A stretch of 64,000 nt of DNA from Ochrobactrum sp. RH2CCR150 (GCA_014138095.1 JACGXE010000002.1:558001-622000); one strand, 5' to 3'. Counted from the first letter of the stretch, positions 27,115 to 36,489 are shown. Translations and numbers: made by a program. Notes: generated from the letters alone by a model not told the origin.

Positions 27115-27942
27115 TCAGGCGATGGCCGTTTCATTTCCGATATCGGCTTTCATGCGATTGCGGCCAATCGGCAGCATCATCGGTCGCCCGGAAGTGGGAT
27201 CGGTGATGATGCGACTTTCCAGTCCAAATACATCTGAAACCGTCTTTTCGGTTAGCACATCGTGCGGCGCGCCAGAGACATGCAGGCGACCGTCGTTCAT
27301 CGCAACCAGAAAATCAGCATAACGGGCAGCGAGATTGAGATCGTGCAGCACCATGACGATGGTCGTTCCACGTTCCCGGTTCAGGTCGGTCAGAAGATCA
27401 AGAACCTCGACCTGATGGGCGATATCGAGAAAGGTCGTCGGTTCGTCAAGCAACAGAACTTCCGTCTGTTGCGCCAAGGCCATCGCAATCCAGACGCGCT
27501 GGCGCTGGCCGCCGGAAAGCTCATCAACGGGTCGTTCGGCGAGCGATGCGGTTTGGGTCGCGTTCAGCGCTGCGGCGACGGCCTCATCGTCTTCACGCGT
27601 CCAGCGCGCAAACATTTTCTGATGCGGATTACGGCCACGACTGACAAGGTCGGCAACGGTGATGCCCTCTGGCGCAATAGGCGATTGCGGGAGCAGGCCC
27701 AGGGTTTGCGCCAGTTCGCGAGACGGGATTTTGTGAATGGATTTTCCGTCCAGAAGCACCTGTCCCTTTCGCGGTGCAAGCAGTCGCGACATGGTGCGCA
27801 ACAATGTGGACTTGCCACAGGCATTCGCGCCGACGATCACCGTGATCTTGCCGGATGGGACTTCGAGGTCGAGACCATCCAGAATGAGCGTATCGTCATA
27901 GCCCGACGACAGCTGGTTTACGGTGAGAGTGTGTGTGGTCAT
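27115..27942 (-). CDS. Iron-siderophore ABC transporter ATPase (FecE/FhuC family)
   Basis: Cytoplasmic ATPase that drives ferric-siderophore import, 275 residues from ATG 27942. It has Walker A GANACGKST, the Q-loop region LGLLPQSPIAPEG, signature [17 protein letters not shown], Walker B LLLDEPTTFLD and the switch HDLNLAARYAD. FecE-type landmarks such as VADLVSRGRNPHQ are present. Longer upstream starts fall inside the permease gene and are rejected. Its ATG overlaps the stop of the preceding permease gene. Confidence 0.95.
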   Translation of the reverse strand: MTTHTLTVNQLSSGYDDTLILDGLDLEVPSGKITVIVGANACGKSTLLRTMSRLLAPRKGQVLLDGKSIHKIPSRELAQTLGLLPQSPIAPEGITVADLVSRGRNPHQKMFARWTREDDEAVAAALNATQTASLAERPVDELSGGQRQRVWIAMALAQQTEVLLLDEPTTFLDIAHQVEVLDLLTDLNRERGTTIVMVLHDLNLAARYADFLVAMNDGRLHVSGAPHDVLTEKTVSDVFGLESRIITDPTSGRPMMLPIGRNRMKADIGNETAIA

Positions 27943-28973
27943 AGCGAACCTCCGGTCCGGTTGACGCGTATGATGAGGAATATCAGATAAGGAGCGCCGA
28001 GCGCGCCAGTGACGACACCCACCGGATATCGGCTGGGCAGCAGGAATTGTCCGCAATAGTCTCCGACCAACACGAGTGCAGCCCCAATAAGTGCAGAGGG
28101 GATCAGCAGCGAGCCTTTATTGCCGATGATGCGCGCAGCAATTGGTCCGGACAAAAAAGCGACGAATGAAATCGGTCCCGTTACCGCCGTCGCGAAGGAA
28201 ATCATGCCAACGGCTGCGATGATGACGATGATGCGGGTTGTGGCGACATGCGTGCCAAGTGCTGCGGCAGTATCGTCGCCAAGCCGGAGCGCCTCCAGAT
28301 CGCGGCTGCGGCTCATTAATAGCCCGCCGAAAACGCAAAGGGCCACAAGCAGCGGCAGTGTCTGGTCCAGACGGGCACCGTTGACGCTGCCCGTCAGCCA
28401 GCGCATCGCTTCCTGAAGGTTCCACGCCGGGGCGCTGGAGAGGATATAGGCGATGAAGCTTTCCAGCATGGCGGAAACGCCGATGCCGACAAGGATCAGC
28501 CGCGTGCCCGCAACACCATTTCGAAATGACAGGCCATAGACCAGCAAGGCGACACCCAAGCCTGCAACAACTGCGAAGATGGAAACGGCCGGGCCGCTCA
28601 TGGAAAGCACGACAATGGCGAAGACGGCTGCAGCACTCGCCCCTGAACTGATCCCGATAATGTCAGGGCTTGCCAGCGGATTGCGCAGCATGATCTGAAA
28701 GGCAACGCCACCCAGCCCGAAGCTCAACCCGGCCAGAACCGCCAGCACGGCGCGGGGCAGGCGTAGTTGACCGACTGTGAAGCTTGCACCCTGAACGTGG
28801 TCGCCGAGCAATACGCGTACCACGTCGGATGGTGGCGTAAAGGACTGGCCGAGCATCAGAGTCAGCGCGAAAAACGCAGCCAGCAGCACTAGCAACAGGG
28901 CAATGATGGCGGTGCGCTTTCGAGCGCGCAGGCGGCGGTTCTGCGCAATGGTGGCTGCTGTGGGCGATAACAT
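27939..28973 (-). CDS. Iron-siderophore ABC transporter permease (FecCD family), second subunit
   Basis: A 344-residue membrane subunit with about ten TM helices. Signatures are LRLPRAVLAVLAGLSFGLGG, FQIMLRNPLASPDIIGISSGAS and the EAA-like GPISFVAFLSGPIAARIIG. ATG 28973 lies two bases after the stop of the first permease gene; the long upstream reading in this frame is a shadow of that gene. Pairs with the other permease to form the heterodimeric channel. Confidence 0.94.
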   Translation of the reverse strand: MLSPTAATIAQNRRLRARKRTAIIALLLVLLAAFFALTLMLGQSFTPPSDVVRVLLGDHVQGASFTVGQLRLPRAVLAVLAGLSFGLGGVAFQIMLRNPLASPDIIGISSGASAAAVFAIVVLSMSGPAVSIFAVVAGLGVALLVYGLSFRNGVAGTRLILVGIGVSAMLESFIAYILSSAPAWNLQEAMRWLTGSVNGARLDQTLPLLVALCVFGGLLMSRSRDLEALRLGDDTAAALGTHVATTRIIVIIAAVGMISFATAVTGPISFVAFLSGPIAARIIGNKGSLLIPSALIGAALVLVGDYCGQFLLPSRYPVGVVTGALGAPYLIFLIIRVNRTGGSL

Positions 28974-28975
28974 GG

Positions 28976-30019
28976 TCACAGCTCCCGCACCCGCTGACGC
29001 CGCACGATCCAGATGAAGAACGGTGCGCCGACAAAAGCCGTGACAATGCCGACATCGAGTTCCGCCGGTCGGGCAATAAGGCGACCAACCACATCTGCGC
29101 CAACCAGCAGGCATGCGCCGATCAGTGCGGAAAAGGGCAGGAGCCAGCGGTGATCGACGCCGACAAGCAGACGACAAAGATGCGGGACAATCAGGCCGAC
29201 AAAGCCGATGGGGCCGCAAATGGCGGTTGTCGCGCCGCATAGAAGTATGGCGCCGAGCGCCGCCATGGCGCGCGCGAAGGCGACGTTTTCGCCAAGGCCT
29301 GCGGCAAGTTCGTCGCCGAGCGCCAGTGAATTCAGCTTGCGCGCCGATAGAAGGCTGATGAGAAAGCCGACAGCGAGAAAGGGTAGCACATGGGAAATTC
29401 GGTCGAATGTTGCTCCGCCGACGCCGCCGATCTGCCAGGAGCGGATACCGCCTGCAATGTCGTTGCGCGGGAGTACGACGGCGATCACCATCGATGAAAA
29501 TGCGACGGATGTGGCCGCACCCGCGAGCGCAAGCTTGAGCGGTGTCGCGCCACCGCGACCGAGCGAGCCGATGGTGTAAACAAAGGCCGCGGCACATCCC
29601 GCACCGAGAACGGCCGCCCAGATAAAGGCCTGCGACGAAGCGATGTTAAACCATGCGACGCCAATGACCACGGCAAGGGAAGCGCCCATATTGACGCCCA
29701 ATATGCCCGGATCGGCGAGCGGATTGCGTGTCACGCCCTGCATGACGGCCCCGGCAAGCCCAAGCGCTGCGCCAGCTACCAATGCAAGAAAGGTGCGCGG
29801 AATGCGCAGCGAAACTGCCGCCTGACCGATTGAATCAACCTGACCGCCAAGCGCCGCAAGAATGTCGGCCCAGCTAACGTCGCGGGTTCCGAGCGAGACC
29901 GACAGGAAGCAAAGCAGTGCAAGACAGGCGATGACGACTGCCAGCCACAGCGCTCTTGTGCGATGTGACCTGCCGAATTGCGGTGTGTAAGGGGCAGTCT
30001 GGCTGCTGTCGGCTGTCAT
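28976..30019 (-). CDS. Iron-siderophore ABC transporter permease (FecCD family), first subunit
   Basis: A 347-residue membrane subunit. It has a ~35-residue polar N-terminus, then TM1 (LWLAVVIACLALLCFLSVSLG), SLRIPRTFLALVAGAALGLAGAVMQGVTRNPLADPGILGVNMGAS and the cytoplasmic loop GPIGFVGLIVPHLCRLLVGVDHRW, all standard FecCD elements. ATG 30019 overlaps the stop of the binding-protein gene (ATGA). Confidence 0.94.
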   Translation of the reverse strand: MTADSSQTAPYTPQFGRSHRTRALWLAVVIACLALLCFLSVSLGTRDVSWADILAALGGQVDSIGQAAVSLRIPRTFLALVAGAALGLAGAVMQGVTRNPLADPGILGVNMGASLAVVIGVAWFNIASSQAFIWAAVLGAGCAAAFVYTIGSLGRGGATPLKLALAGAATSVAFSSMVIAVVLPRNDIAGGIRSWQIGGVGGATFDRISHVLPFLAVGFLISLLSARKLNSLALGDELAAGLGENVAFARAMAALGAILLCGATTAICGPIGFVGLIVPHLCRLLVGVDHRWLLPFSALIGACLLVGADVVGRLIARPAELDVGIVTAFVGAPFFIWIVRRQRVREL

Positions 30020-31038
30020 TTCGTCTTGTGAGCCGCCTGTGCAAGCAAGGCGACATAGTCCTTCAGCACCCATGATATGGAGAGCGGGGTAGGGTTTGCA
30101 GCCGTGCCAAGCGGGTTTCTGCCCAGCATGACGATGGCATTATGGGTAACCACCGGCATTTTAGCCATCAGCGGATTGCTCTTCATGGCGTCGTACAGCT
30201 CCTGGCTGCCATAGGTGACGACGATGTCCACATCGTCGAATGCATCGATATGTTCGGCGCTGATCGAGCCGGAAAACTGGCCGGGCTTGGATGCATCGAC
30301 AACGCTCTTGGGGGATTTCAACCCGAGATCGTTGAAGAACCGCACCCGCGTATCGTTCGTCGTATAGAAATTGATCGTGCTGAGGTTCGTTGCATCGAGA
30401 TGGGTGACGAACATCGCCGACTTGCCCTTCAGATGTGGGTAGGTGGCTACGGCATCGGCAATTTCACCGTCGATTTTCTTGATCAGCGCCTCGCCTTCGG
30501 CAGCCATGCCCATGCCTGCGCTGTTGAGGCGGATCATGTCGCGCCAGTCTGTGGACCATGGCGCTTCGGGATAGGCCACGACCGGAGCGATCTGGCTCAG
30601 CGTATCGTAATCCGACTGGCTCAAACCGGAATAGGAAGCGAGGATGACATCAGGTTTGGTTTCCGCCACGGCTTCAAAGTCGATGCCGTCACCTTCATCG
30701 AACAGGACTGGCTTTTCCGCGCCCAGTTCTTTCAGTCGTTCTTCAACCCATGGTAACAGGCCATCGCCATTGTCATCGCCAAAATTTGCGGCGGCGAAAC
30801 CAACCGGCACCACGCCCAGAGCCAGCGGCACTTCATGGTTCGCCCAGGCGACGCTCGCTATCCGCTTCGGCTTTTCGGTAATGGTCGTTGTGCCGAAAGC
30901 ATGTTTGATCACAATGGGGTAGGCCTGGCTATCGTCGGCGGAGGCCGAACCGGTCGCGGCTAATGCCACGCCCATTGCAAACAACATCGATGCGACGAAC
31001 ATCAGCGGCGAACGAATGAACCACGACATGAGGCGCAT
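30016..31038 (-). CDS. Iron-siderophore ABC transporter substrate-binding protein (FecB-like)
   Basis: A 340-residue periplasmic receptor with a Sec signal (FVASMLFAMGVALAATGSASA). The class III binding-protein fold shows FGTTTITEKPKRIASVAWANHEVPLALGVVPVG and FEAVAETKPDVILASYSGLSQ. It is the first gene of the ABC operon and faces the TonB-dependent receptor gene across a 323-base divergent promoter region, as in other siderophore uptake loci. The ligand, probably a hydroxamate or citrate-type siderophore, is not determined. Confidence 0.92.
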   Translation of the reverse strand: MRLMSWFIRSPLMFVASMLFAMGVALAATGSASADDSQAYPIVIKHAFGTTTITEKPKRIASVAWANHEVPLALGVVPVGFAAANFGDDNGDGLLPWVEERLKELGAEKPVLFDEGDGIDFEAVAETKPDVILASYSGLSQSDYDTLSQIAPVVAYPEAPWSTDWRDMIRLNSAGMGMAAEGEALIKKIDGEIADAVATYPHLKGKSAMFVTHLDATNLSTINFYTTNDTRVRFFNDLGLKSPKSVVDASKPGQFSGSISAEHIDAFDDVDIVVTYGSQELYDAMKSNPLMAKMPVVTHNAIVMLGRNPLGTAANPTPLSISWVLKDYVALLAQAAHKTK

Positions 31039-31361
31039 TCTCCTTGCTTTCAGGTGCTTTAAAAGTGGCCTTTCACTCTCAGGTTAAATATACGCAGTCA
31101 AGTGCGATGCTGGGGGCTTGGCCGGAGCTGTATGAAATATCCGTGGCTTTTTACAAAAAAGCAGATTTCTACAATACTGGACAACTGCTCTCAAGTTAAT
31201 GCGGATTTGAGGGTATTGAGGTTCAGATTCCCGGTCGGCTGAATGGGGACGTTTTCAACGGTTCAGCCAGGCAGAGCTTCTGACAACATCCCAAAATCTA
31301 AGCAACGCTGATGGCCCTGGTGGCCGACGATTATCGCATAACCGGATTCTGGAACGTGAGC
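31039..31361. promoter_or_regulatory. Divergent promoter region of the siderophore locus
   Basis: This stretch separates the ABC operon and the TonB receptor gene and must hold both promoters and the AraC regulator's sites. It contains AT-rich blocks around 31055-31090 and 31130-31165. I found no convincing Irr (TTTAGAA...TTCTAAA) or classical Fur box by eye. Confidence 0.5.
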
Positions 31362-33503
31362 ATGGACATCGCAAAGACACTTGATAACAGCAGGCAAACC
31401 AGAATCCTTTACCGCAACGCCGCCTTGTTGGGCTGTACTGCGCTGGCGCTCATCATGCCGGGCATGGCCTCCGCTCAGGATGCAGCCGAGACATCGGGCT
31501 CTGCGACTGTTCTCCAGACCATTACCGTCGACGGCACGGGTGGAAGCGACGACGATTCCAAGTCCATCGTTGCACGCAAAACGACAATCGCCGGCAAGAT
31601 CCCGGCTGAAATTCTCGATACGCCAGCTTCGGTTTCCGTGATCACGGCGAAGGAAATTCAGGACCGCAACGCACAGACCGTTGAGCAGGTCTTGCAATAT
31701 ACGTCTGGCGTCAACACCGACTTCTACGGTTCTGACGATCGCTTCGACTATTTCAAGATCCGAGGTTTCGACGCTTACACCTATCGCGATGGACTGGTTG
31801 TCGGCTCGCCATTCGGCGGTATCCGCGAGGAACCTTTCGCCTATGAACGTGTGGAAGTTCTGAAAGGATCGAACTCGTCCGGCTTTGGCGTTGCGCAGCC
31901 CGGTGGTGCGGTGAACTATGTGACCAAGCGCCCGAAAAGCGAACGTTTCGGGGAAGCCTATATCACCGGCGGTTCGTATGAGCACAAGGAAGTCGGCCTT
32001 GATTTTGGCGACAACATCACCAAGGATGACACGCTTTCCTATCGCTTCACGGGCAAGTTGCAGGACGCCAATGCCGAGTATGACTATTCGCGCAATGACG
32101 ATAAATTCGTCATGGGCGGTCTGACCTGGCGGCCTGATGCTGCAACCAGCCTGACCGTGATTTACGATCATCTGTACAAGAACGGCACCCCCGGCAGCGG
32201 CGGACAACCCATTGGTACGGATTTCAGCCGGAGTCGCTTTTTTGGCGAACCGGACTATAATTTCCGCGGCACGAAGCGAAACGCGCTGAGCGCCATGTTC
32301 GACCATGACTTCGGCAATGGTCTGAGCTTCAGCTCGAATGCACGCTACAGCAAGACGGACAGCGATTTCGGCTATGCCTATATCGGCGGTACACCGACCG
32401 ACGGTTCGACGATCGCGGATCGCTATTTCTTCGGTAACGAAAGCTCCAACGAGCAGTTCATCATCGACTCGCATTTTCTCTATGAGGCCAATTTCGACAA
32501 TGTCGAAAGCCGCACATTGGTTGGCCTTGAGTACAATAATTACAAGTCGAGCAACGCCACCTCGTGGGGGGCGGCACCCGGCATCGACTGGACTAACCCA
32601 GTTTATACCGGCGGCCCGCTTTCAACCGCGCCCTATACGAGCACGCGGGACAAGCAGAAGACCACGGGGCTGTATCTTCAGCAGGATGTCGTCTTGTACG
32701 ACAAGCTGATCTTCTCTGTGGGACTGCGCAATGACTGGCTCGACCTCACCGAAGAAAACCGGCTCACAAGTGTTACCGATAAAGGTGATCACAGCGATTT
32801 CAGCAAGCGCTTCGGTCTGACATATCGCATAACCGATGAGGTCGCGACCTATGCCAGCTATGCGGAGTCCGTTGCGCCTGCCGATGTTGGCGTCGAACCC
32901 ACAACTGGCAAGCAGTATGAAATCGGCGTCAAATATCAGCCGGATGCTTTCCCTGCATTGTTCAGCGCGGCGATCTACGATCTGACCAAGGAAAACTTCA
33001 CCGTCTATGACAGCGTGACCTATCTGCCTTCGAGTGTCGAGAAAGTGCGGCATCGCGGCGTTGAACTTGAAGCGAAGGCGGAAGTCGCGCGCAACATCAA
33101 CGTGATCGCGGCCTATAGCTATATCGACTCTAAGATCGAAGAGCCGGGCGGTATTTACGACGGCAATCGCCTTGCCATGGTTCCAGAGCACATGGCGTCC
33201 ATCTGGGGCACCTATACGCTGGAAGGCAACGGGCCGCGGGGCGACATGACCTTCGGTGTGGGCGCGCGTTACATCAGCTCGTATTATCTGGGCAATGCGA
33301 ACAACCCGACACCAAAAATCGGCATGGGTGAGTCCAGCGTCGTGGTTGATGCGTCGTTCAGCTACAATATCAAGGAAAACACCACGCTTCAGGTGAATGC
33401 GAGCAATCTGTTCGATGAAAAGCATGTCGCCAATGGCGGTTCCGGTGCGTATTTCTACAATCCGGGCCGCGAGATCACAGCAACGCTTCGTCAGACCTGG
33501 TAA
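31362..33503 (+). CDS. TonB-dependent siderophore receptor
   Basis: Outer-membrane beta-barrel for ferric siderophore uptake, 713 residues from ATG 31362 (MDIAKTLDN), which gives a normal signal peptide ending ASAQD. A TonB-box-like TITV segment follows, then the plug (IPAEILDTPASVSVITAKEIQDRN, VNTDFYGSDDRFDYFKIRGFD, RVEVLKGSNSSGFG, QPGGAVNYVTKRP) and a 22-strand barrel ending in the C-terminal aromatic TLRQTW. It resembles FhuE/FoxA/FcuA hydroxamate receptors. It is divergent from the matching ABC genes and followed by an AraC regulator gene on the opposite strand. Confidence 0.94.
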   Translation: MDIAKTLDNSRQTRILYRNAALLGCTALALIMPGMASAQDAAETSGSATVLQTITVDGTGGSDDDSKSIVARKTTIAGKIPAEILDTPASVSVITAKEIQDRNAQTVEQVLQYTSGVNTDFYGSDDRFDYFKIRGFDAYTYRDGLVVGSPFGGIREEPFAYERVEVLKGSNSSGFGVAQPGGAVNYVTKRPKSERFGEAYITGGSYEHKEVGLDFGDNITKDDTLSYRFTGKLQDANAEYDYSRNDDKFVMGGLTWRPDAATSLTVIYDHLYKNGTPGSGGQPIGTDFSRSRFFGEPDYNFRGTKRNALSAMFDHDFGNGLSFSSNARYSKTDSDFGYAYIGGTPTDGSTIADRYFFGNESSNEQFIIDSHFLYEANFDNVESRTLVGLEYNNYKSSNATSWGAAPGIDWTNPVYTGGPLSTAPYTSTRDKQKTTGLYLQQDVVLYDKLIFSVGLRNDWLDLTEENRLTSVTDKGDHSDFSKRFGLTYRITDEVATYASYAESVAPADVGVEPTTGKQYEIGVKYQPDAFPALFSAAIYDLTKENFTVYDSVTYLPSSVEKVRHRGVELEAKAEVARNINVIAAYSYIDSKIEEPGGIYDGNRLAMVPEHMASIWGTYTLEGNGPRGDMTFGVGARYISSYYLGNANNPTPKIGMGESSVVVDASFSYNIKENTTLQVNASNLFDEKHVANGGSGAYFYNPGREITATLRQTW

Positions 33504-33510
33504 AAATCTG

Positions 33511-33538
33511 GCCCCATCCGATAATATTCGGGTGGGGC
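33511..33538. terminator. Terminator between receptor and AraC gene
   Basis: Stem GCCCCATCCG / CGGGTGGGGC (one G-T pair) with an eight-base AT loop, just past the receptor stop codon and ahead of the convergent regulator stop codon. Confidence 0.75.
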
Positions 33539-33560
33539 TTCATAGCGCGCTGATCCGATA

Positions 33561-34505
33561 TCAGTCAGACCGGCGCTGCTGCAAACGACGCCATGCGGCA
33601 GGCGTTTCGCCGACAATCTGCCGGAACGCCTTGGTGAGATGCGCCTGATCGGTAAAGCCAAGTTGCGCAGCAACGCCTGCAACCGTTACATCTCCATTGC
33701 CGGTCAATAAATCCTGCGCCAGATCGATGCGTTTGCCGAGCTGCCATTGCAGCGGCGTCTTTCCGGTTGTCTGCTTGAAGACGTTGGAAAACCAGCTTTC
33801 GGAGAGGCCTACAGTTGAGGCCATTTCTGCAACGCTGAGCCGTCCGTCGCTGCAGGCATTAAAACGGGCATGAAGCTTGTTCATCTGCGCTTGGGTCAGA
33901 CGACCGTAGCCCTGGCTGTTCTCGTCACCCCCAATGTCGAGAAGACCGGCCAGAATGCTGCCGACAAGGCTTTCTGCGAAAAGCGCATGTTTCGATGGGT
34001 TTGACGTTTCATCCACCAGCAGTCTGGCCAACGTCTCAACGGCCCCGATATCCTGAATTTCCGCAGGACTTCGCAACGCCGCCATTGCAGCGGAAGTGCC
34101 GACAGCCGGTGTCAGGAACTTGAGTAGCCGGTCTTTATGAAAATGCAGGTTCAGATGCGAGAAACGGTGCATCGAAACAGTCTGCGTCCAAAGCGGCAAC
34201 CCGGCAGGCAAATAGATCGCACGCATCATCGGGCGAAAATGCTGTTTCAGCGCGCTTTGCGTGTTGGATATGCTGATGTTCGACGACACATCGTTGAAAA
34301 AGATCATGATGCGCGGATCGTCAGACAGGAAATAACCTGTCGCGCCGGTCTGGCTTTCTGCTTCCCAAAACGCGCTGACCAGACCGTCGAACACACGCCA
34401 TTTGACCGGGGCGACCACCCGAATGCCTTCTGCGTGCCAGGTCATGGAATGCCAGAAGCTCAATGCCGGAGCCGTCCTTTCGGGGAGATCGGAAGGATAT
34501 CCCAC
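33561..34505 (-). CDS. AraC family transcriptional regulator
   Basis: About 314 residues from GTG 34505, or 294 from ATG 34445; both starts have weak ribosome binding sites. The C-terminal domain has two HTH motifs, LSVAEMASTVGLSESWFSNVFKQTTGKTPLQW and DVTVAGVAAQLGFTDQAHLTKAFRQIVGETPAAWR. The N-terminal part is like that of regulators of siderophore uptake (YbtA/PchR/FoxR type), which sense the ferric siderophore in the cytoplasm and activate the receptor gene. Its convergent position to the TonB receptor supports that role. A palindrome ATGATTATCAT lies 30 bases upstream. Confidence 0.88.
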   Translation of the reverse strand: MGYPSDLPERTAPALSFWHSMTWHAEGIRVVAPVKWRVFDGLVSAFWEAESQTGATGYFLSDDPRIMIFFNDVSSNISISNTQSALKQHFRPMMRAIYLPAGLPLWTQTVSMHRFSHLNLHFHKDRLLKFLTPAVGTSAAMAALRSPAEIQDIGAVETLARLLVDETSNPSKHALFAESLVGSILAGLLDIGGDENSQGYGRLTQAQMNKLHARFNACSDGRLSVAEMASTVGLSESWFSNVFKQTTGKTPLQWQLGKRIDLAQDLLTGNGDVTVAGVAAQLGFTDQAHLTKAFRQIVGETPAAWRRLQQRRSD

Positions 34506-34534
34506 AGTCAGGCATATCCCCGTTTAATATGAGG

Positions 34535-34545
34535 ATGATTATCAT
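34535..34545. promoter_or_regulatory. Fur-box-like palindrome upstream of AraC gene
   Basis: ATGAT-T-ATCAT resembles the core of a Fur operator (TGATAATCAT in the other orientation). It is placed where iron control of the regulator would be expected; only the core is present, so this is tentative. Confidence 0.35.
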
Positions 34546-34616
34546 GTTTTTACATCATGGCAAGCCGATATTCAAACCTGCCATGATGGGAACTGACCGC
34601 AGCGGTCGCGAAGCGG

Positions 34617-35534
34617 CTATTGCACGGGGTTTTCTTCGACCAGTGCAGCAGTGGGGTCCGACGTCGCGACGGCTGGCGGACCTTCCACGCCACGCTGGCG
34701 TTCGCGAATGAATGTGAACATGCCGGAGATGACGATCAACACGATACCGATCAGCATCGCCGTGTCGATATGATCGTGGAAAACGAAGTATCCAAACAGG
34801 ATCGCCCAGATCATCTGGCTATACTGCGGCGAGGCAATCGCGCTGGCGGGGGCATGATTGGCAGCCAGCATGAGCAGGATATTGGCAAGTGCTGCGAGCA
34901 GGCCATATCCGGCGAGATAGACCCACTGCATCGTATCGGGAGCCTGATAGGTCGGCACCATCAGCGCGCCGCAAATCACGATGGGGCCGACAAGCCCACT
35001 CGTATAAAGCGAGATGCGCTTTTCGTTTTTACCCATCACACGGAAAATGATGATGCCAACCGCGCCGCCCATGCCGCCAGCAAGTGCGCCGAGATGACCG
35101 ATGGATAATTCACGGAAACCGGGGCGGAGCACCACCAGAACGCCTGCAAAGCCGATGGCAACTGCCAGCCAGCGCCGCCAGCCGACCTGTTCCTTGAGGA
35201 AAACGACGGACAATATGGTGACGAATGCAGGCAGCAGGAAAATCAGCGCAAAGGCTTCGGCCATGGAAAGATGCGTAAAGGCCGTCACGCTGCCCACCAC
35301 ACCCATGGTGGCCGTGACCGTGCGCAGGAGCCACATTTTCACATTTGTGGTTCGAAACATATCGAGCCAGGTGTCGCTGGCTTTCTTGGTGAATGGTACA
35401 GCAAGCAAACCAAGTACAGCGCCAAAAAAGGCTGTTTCATAAGGAGACAGCGAGCCGTCAATAAACTTGACGCAGGCATCGCTGATGGCGAATGCGGCAT
35501 AGGAAGCAAACGCGAGGAAAATTCCGTAAAGCAT
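34617..35534 (-). CDS. EamA/DMT-superfamily transporter
   Basis: A 305-residue ten-TM exporter, only distantly similar to the one at 5018. Features are SYAAFAISDACVKFIDGSLSPYETAFFGAVLG, VTAFTHLSMAEAFALIFLLPAFVTILSVVFLKEQVGWRRWLAVAIGFAGVLVVLRPG in the first half and ASPQYSQMIWAILFGYFVFHDHIDTAMLIG in the second. The C-terminal ~30 residues are a polar tail. The substrate is unknown. It is monocistronic as far as can be seen. Confidence 0.88.
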   Translation of the reverse strand: MLYGIFLAFASYAAFAISDACVKFIDGSLSPYETAFFGAVLGLLAVPFTKKASDTWLDMFRTTNVKMWLLRTVTATMGVVGSVTAFTHLSMAEAFALIFLLPAFVTILSVVFLKEQVGWRRWLAVAIGFAGVLVVLRPGFRELSIGHLGALAGGMGGAVGIIIFRVMGKNEKRISLYTSGLVGPIVICGALMVPTYQAPDTMQWVYLAGYGLLAALANILLMLAANHAPASAIASPQYSQMIWAILFGYFVFHDHIDTAMLIGIVLIVISGMFTFIRERQRGVEGPPAVATSDPTAALVEENPVQ

Positions 35535-35800
35535 GGCAATGTCCGTAAAGACGGGTCCGAAAGCGTGGAGGCCGAAAGAGAGGGGAGGAGGCTCTTTCCC
35601 GATCTAATCGATTGGAGGCGCGTTGGCAAAAGACATTTTAGTAAAAATCGACGTCGCGCCAGTATAAATTGAGAGGTGCGATTTCGCCTTTTTCAAGGCT
35701 TTGAGCTCTCACGAAAACGCATGCCTCATTTGCAATCATATCCGTGGTGGAAATTTAGACAAACGCCTATTTGAGCATCATCCAAACGAGGAGAGAGCAA

Positions 35801-35938
35801 ATGAACATTCGTCAGAAATTCCAACAGTATGTATCCCGTCGCCGTGCAGTTCGTGAACTCGGTGCAATGGACGACCATCTTCTTGCCGACATCGGTGTTT
35901 CGCGTTCGCAGATCCAGAGCGCCGTATTCGGTCGATAA
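35801..35938 (+). CDS. DUF1127 small protein
   Basis: A 45-residue basic protein, MNIRQKFQQYVSRRRAVREL at the start and then LGAMDDHLLADIGVSRSQI, the canonical DUF1127 motif (L-xx-M-D-D-xx-L-x-D-I-G-V-x-R-x-x-I). The ribosome binding site GAGGAGAG is strong and seven bases before the ATG. DUF1127 proteins in alphaproteobacteria have been tied to RNA turnover and phosphate or carbon metabolism; the role here is not known. A clear terminator follows. Confidence 0.88.
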   Translation: MNIRQKFQQYVSRRRAVRELGAMDDHLLADIGVSRSQIQSAVFGR

Positions 35939-35996
35939 GTGCGTATGGAGCGTCTTTCGAAGGATCGCCCCGTAAGTAAAATCGAAATAAAGTGAC

Positions 35997-36033
35997 AAAG
36001 CGTCGGTCTCCAGTCCCGGCGCTTTTGCTTTTT
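35997..36033 (+). terminator. Terminator after DUF1127 gene
   Basis: Stem AAAGCGTCGG / CCGGCGCTTT (one G-T pair) followed by TGCTTTTTT. Confidence 0.8.
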
Positions 36034-36453
36034 TAGCTATGCCGAAAATAGTATTTTAGCATTTTCAGTTACGTTCAGCGCTTTCTCGCTGGCAATCTTT
36101 TCCACCCTTCTATTGAAATATTAGCATTCTCATACGGGCACAGACATGTCGCGCGGGCGTCATTTCATTATACGAGCTGATCTATTTTCGCCGATTTTTT
36201 CGAGATTCATTTGCATTTGGGACAATTCTGATCCCGTTTTGAGACAACTATGAATTGTTTCCTGCGCAGTCCTTCATATACTCAATCTCGCGGGGGCTGA
36301 TGACGAAGAGCATATCACAGTCAAGATGTTCAGGCTTTGAGTGTTTCTTCATCGTCGCTCTCTTTTCAGAGCTATGACTATTCAAGCGATTGTTACAGCG
36401 GCTTTGCCGTAATATTGTGAGAAAATAACTATACTGAGACTGGCATCCTTGCG
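36034..36453. other. AT-rich intergenic region
   Basis: About 420 bases with long AT-rich stretches between the DUF1127 terminator and the hairpin before the DUF2938 gene. The only reading of interest is the minus-strand mini-ORF at 36248-36352, listed separately. Confidence 0.5.
36248..36352 (-). CDS. Possible 34-residue small protein
   Basis: ATG 36352 opens a 34-codon frame, MKKHSKPEHLDCDMLFVIS then PREIEYMKDC, ending at TAG. The AGAGAG stretch eight bases before the ATG is a weak ribosome binding site. Composition looks protein-like (charged N-terminus, hydrophobic centre, amphipathic end), but the frame is short and I do not recognise it. Confidence 0.3.
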   Translation of the reverse strand: MKKHSKPEHLDCDMLFVISPREIEYMKDCAGNNS

Positions 36454-36489
36454 CATCGGGCGATCAGATTGCTAACTGATCGCCCGATG
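36454..36489. repeat. Strong hairpin upstream of DUF2938 gene
   Basis: Perfect 14-bp stem CATCGGGCGATCAG / CTGATCGCCCGATG with an 8-base loop, 35 bases before the DUF2938 ATG. Neither strand has a T-tract, so it is not a standard terminator. It is followed by a 17-base imperfect tandem repeat (36498-36514 and 36515-36531) that runs into the start codon. Confidence 0.6.

Noticed and set aside
31263..32474. Long minus-strand open frame of 403 codons opposite the TonB receptor
   Set aside because: It has no recognisable domain, no ribosome binding site, and results from codon bias of the receptor gene on the other strand.
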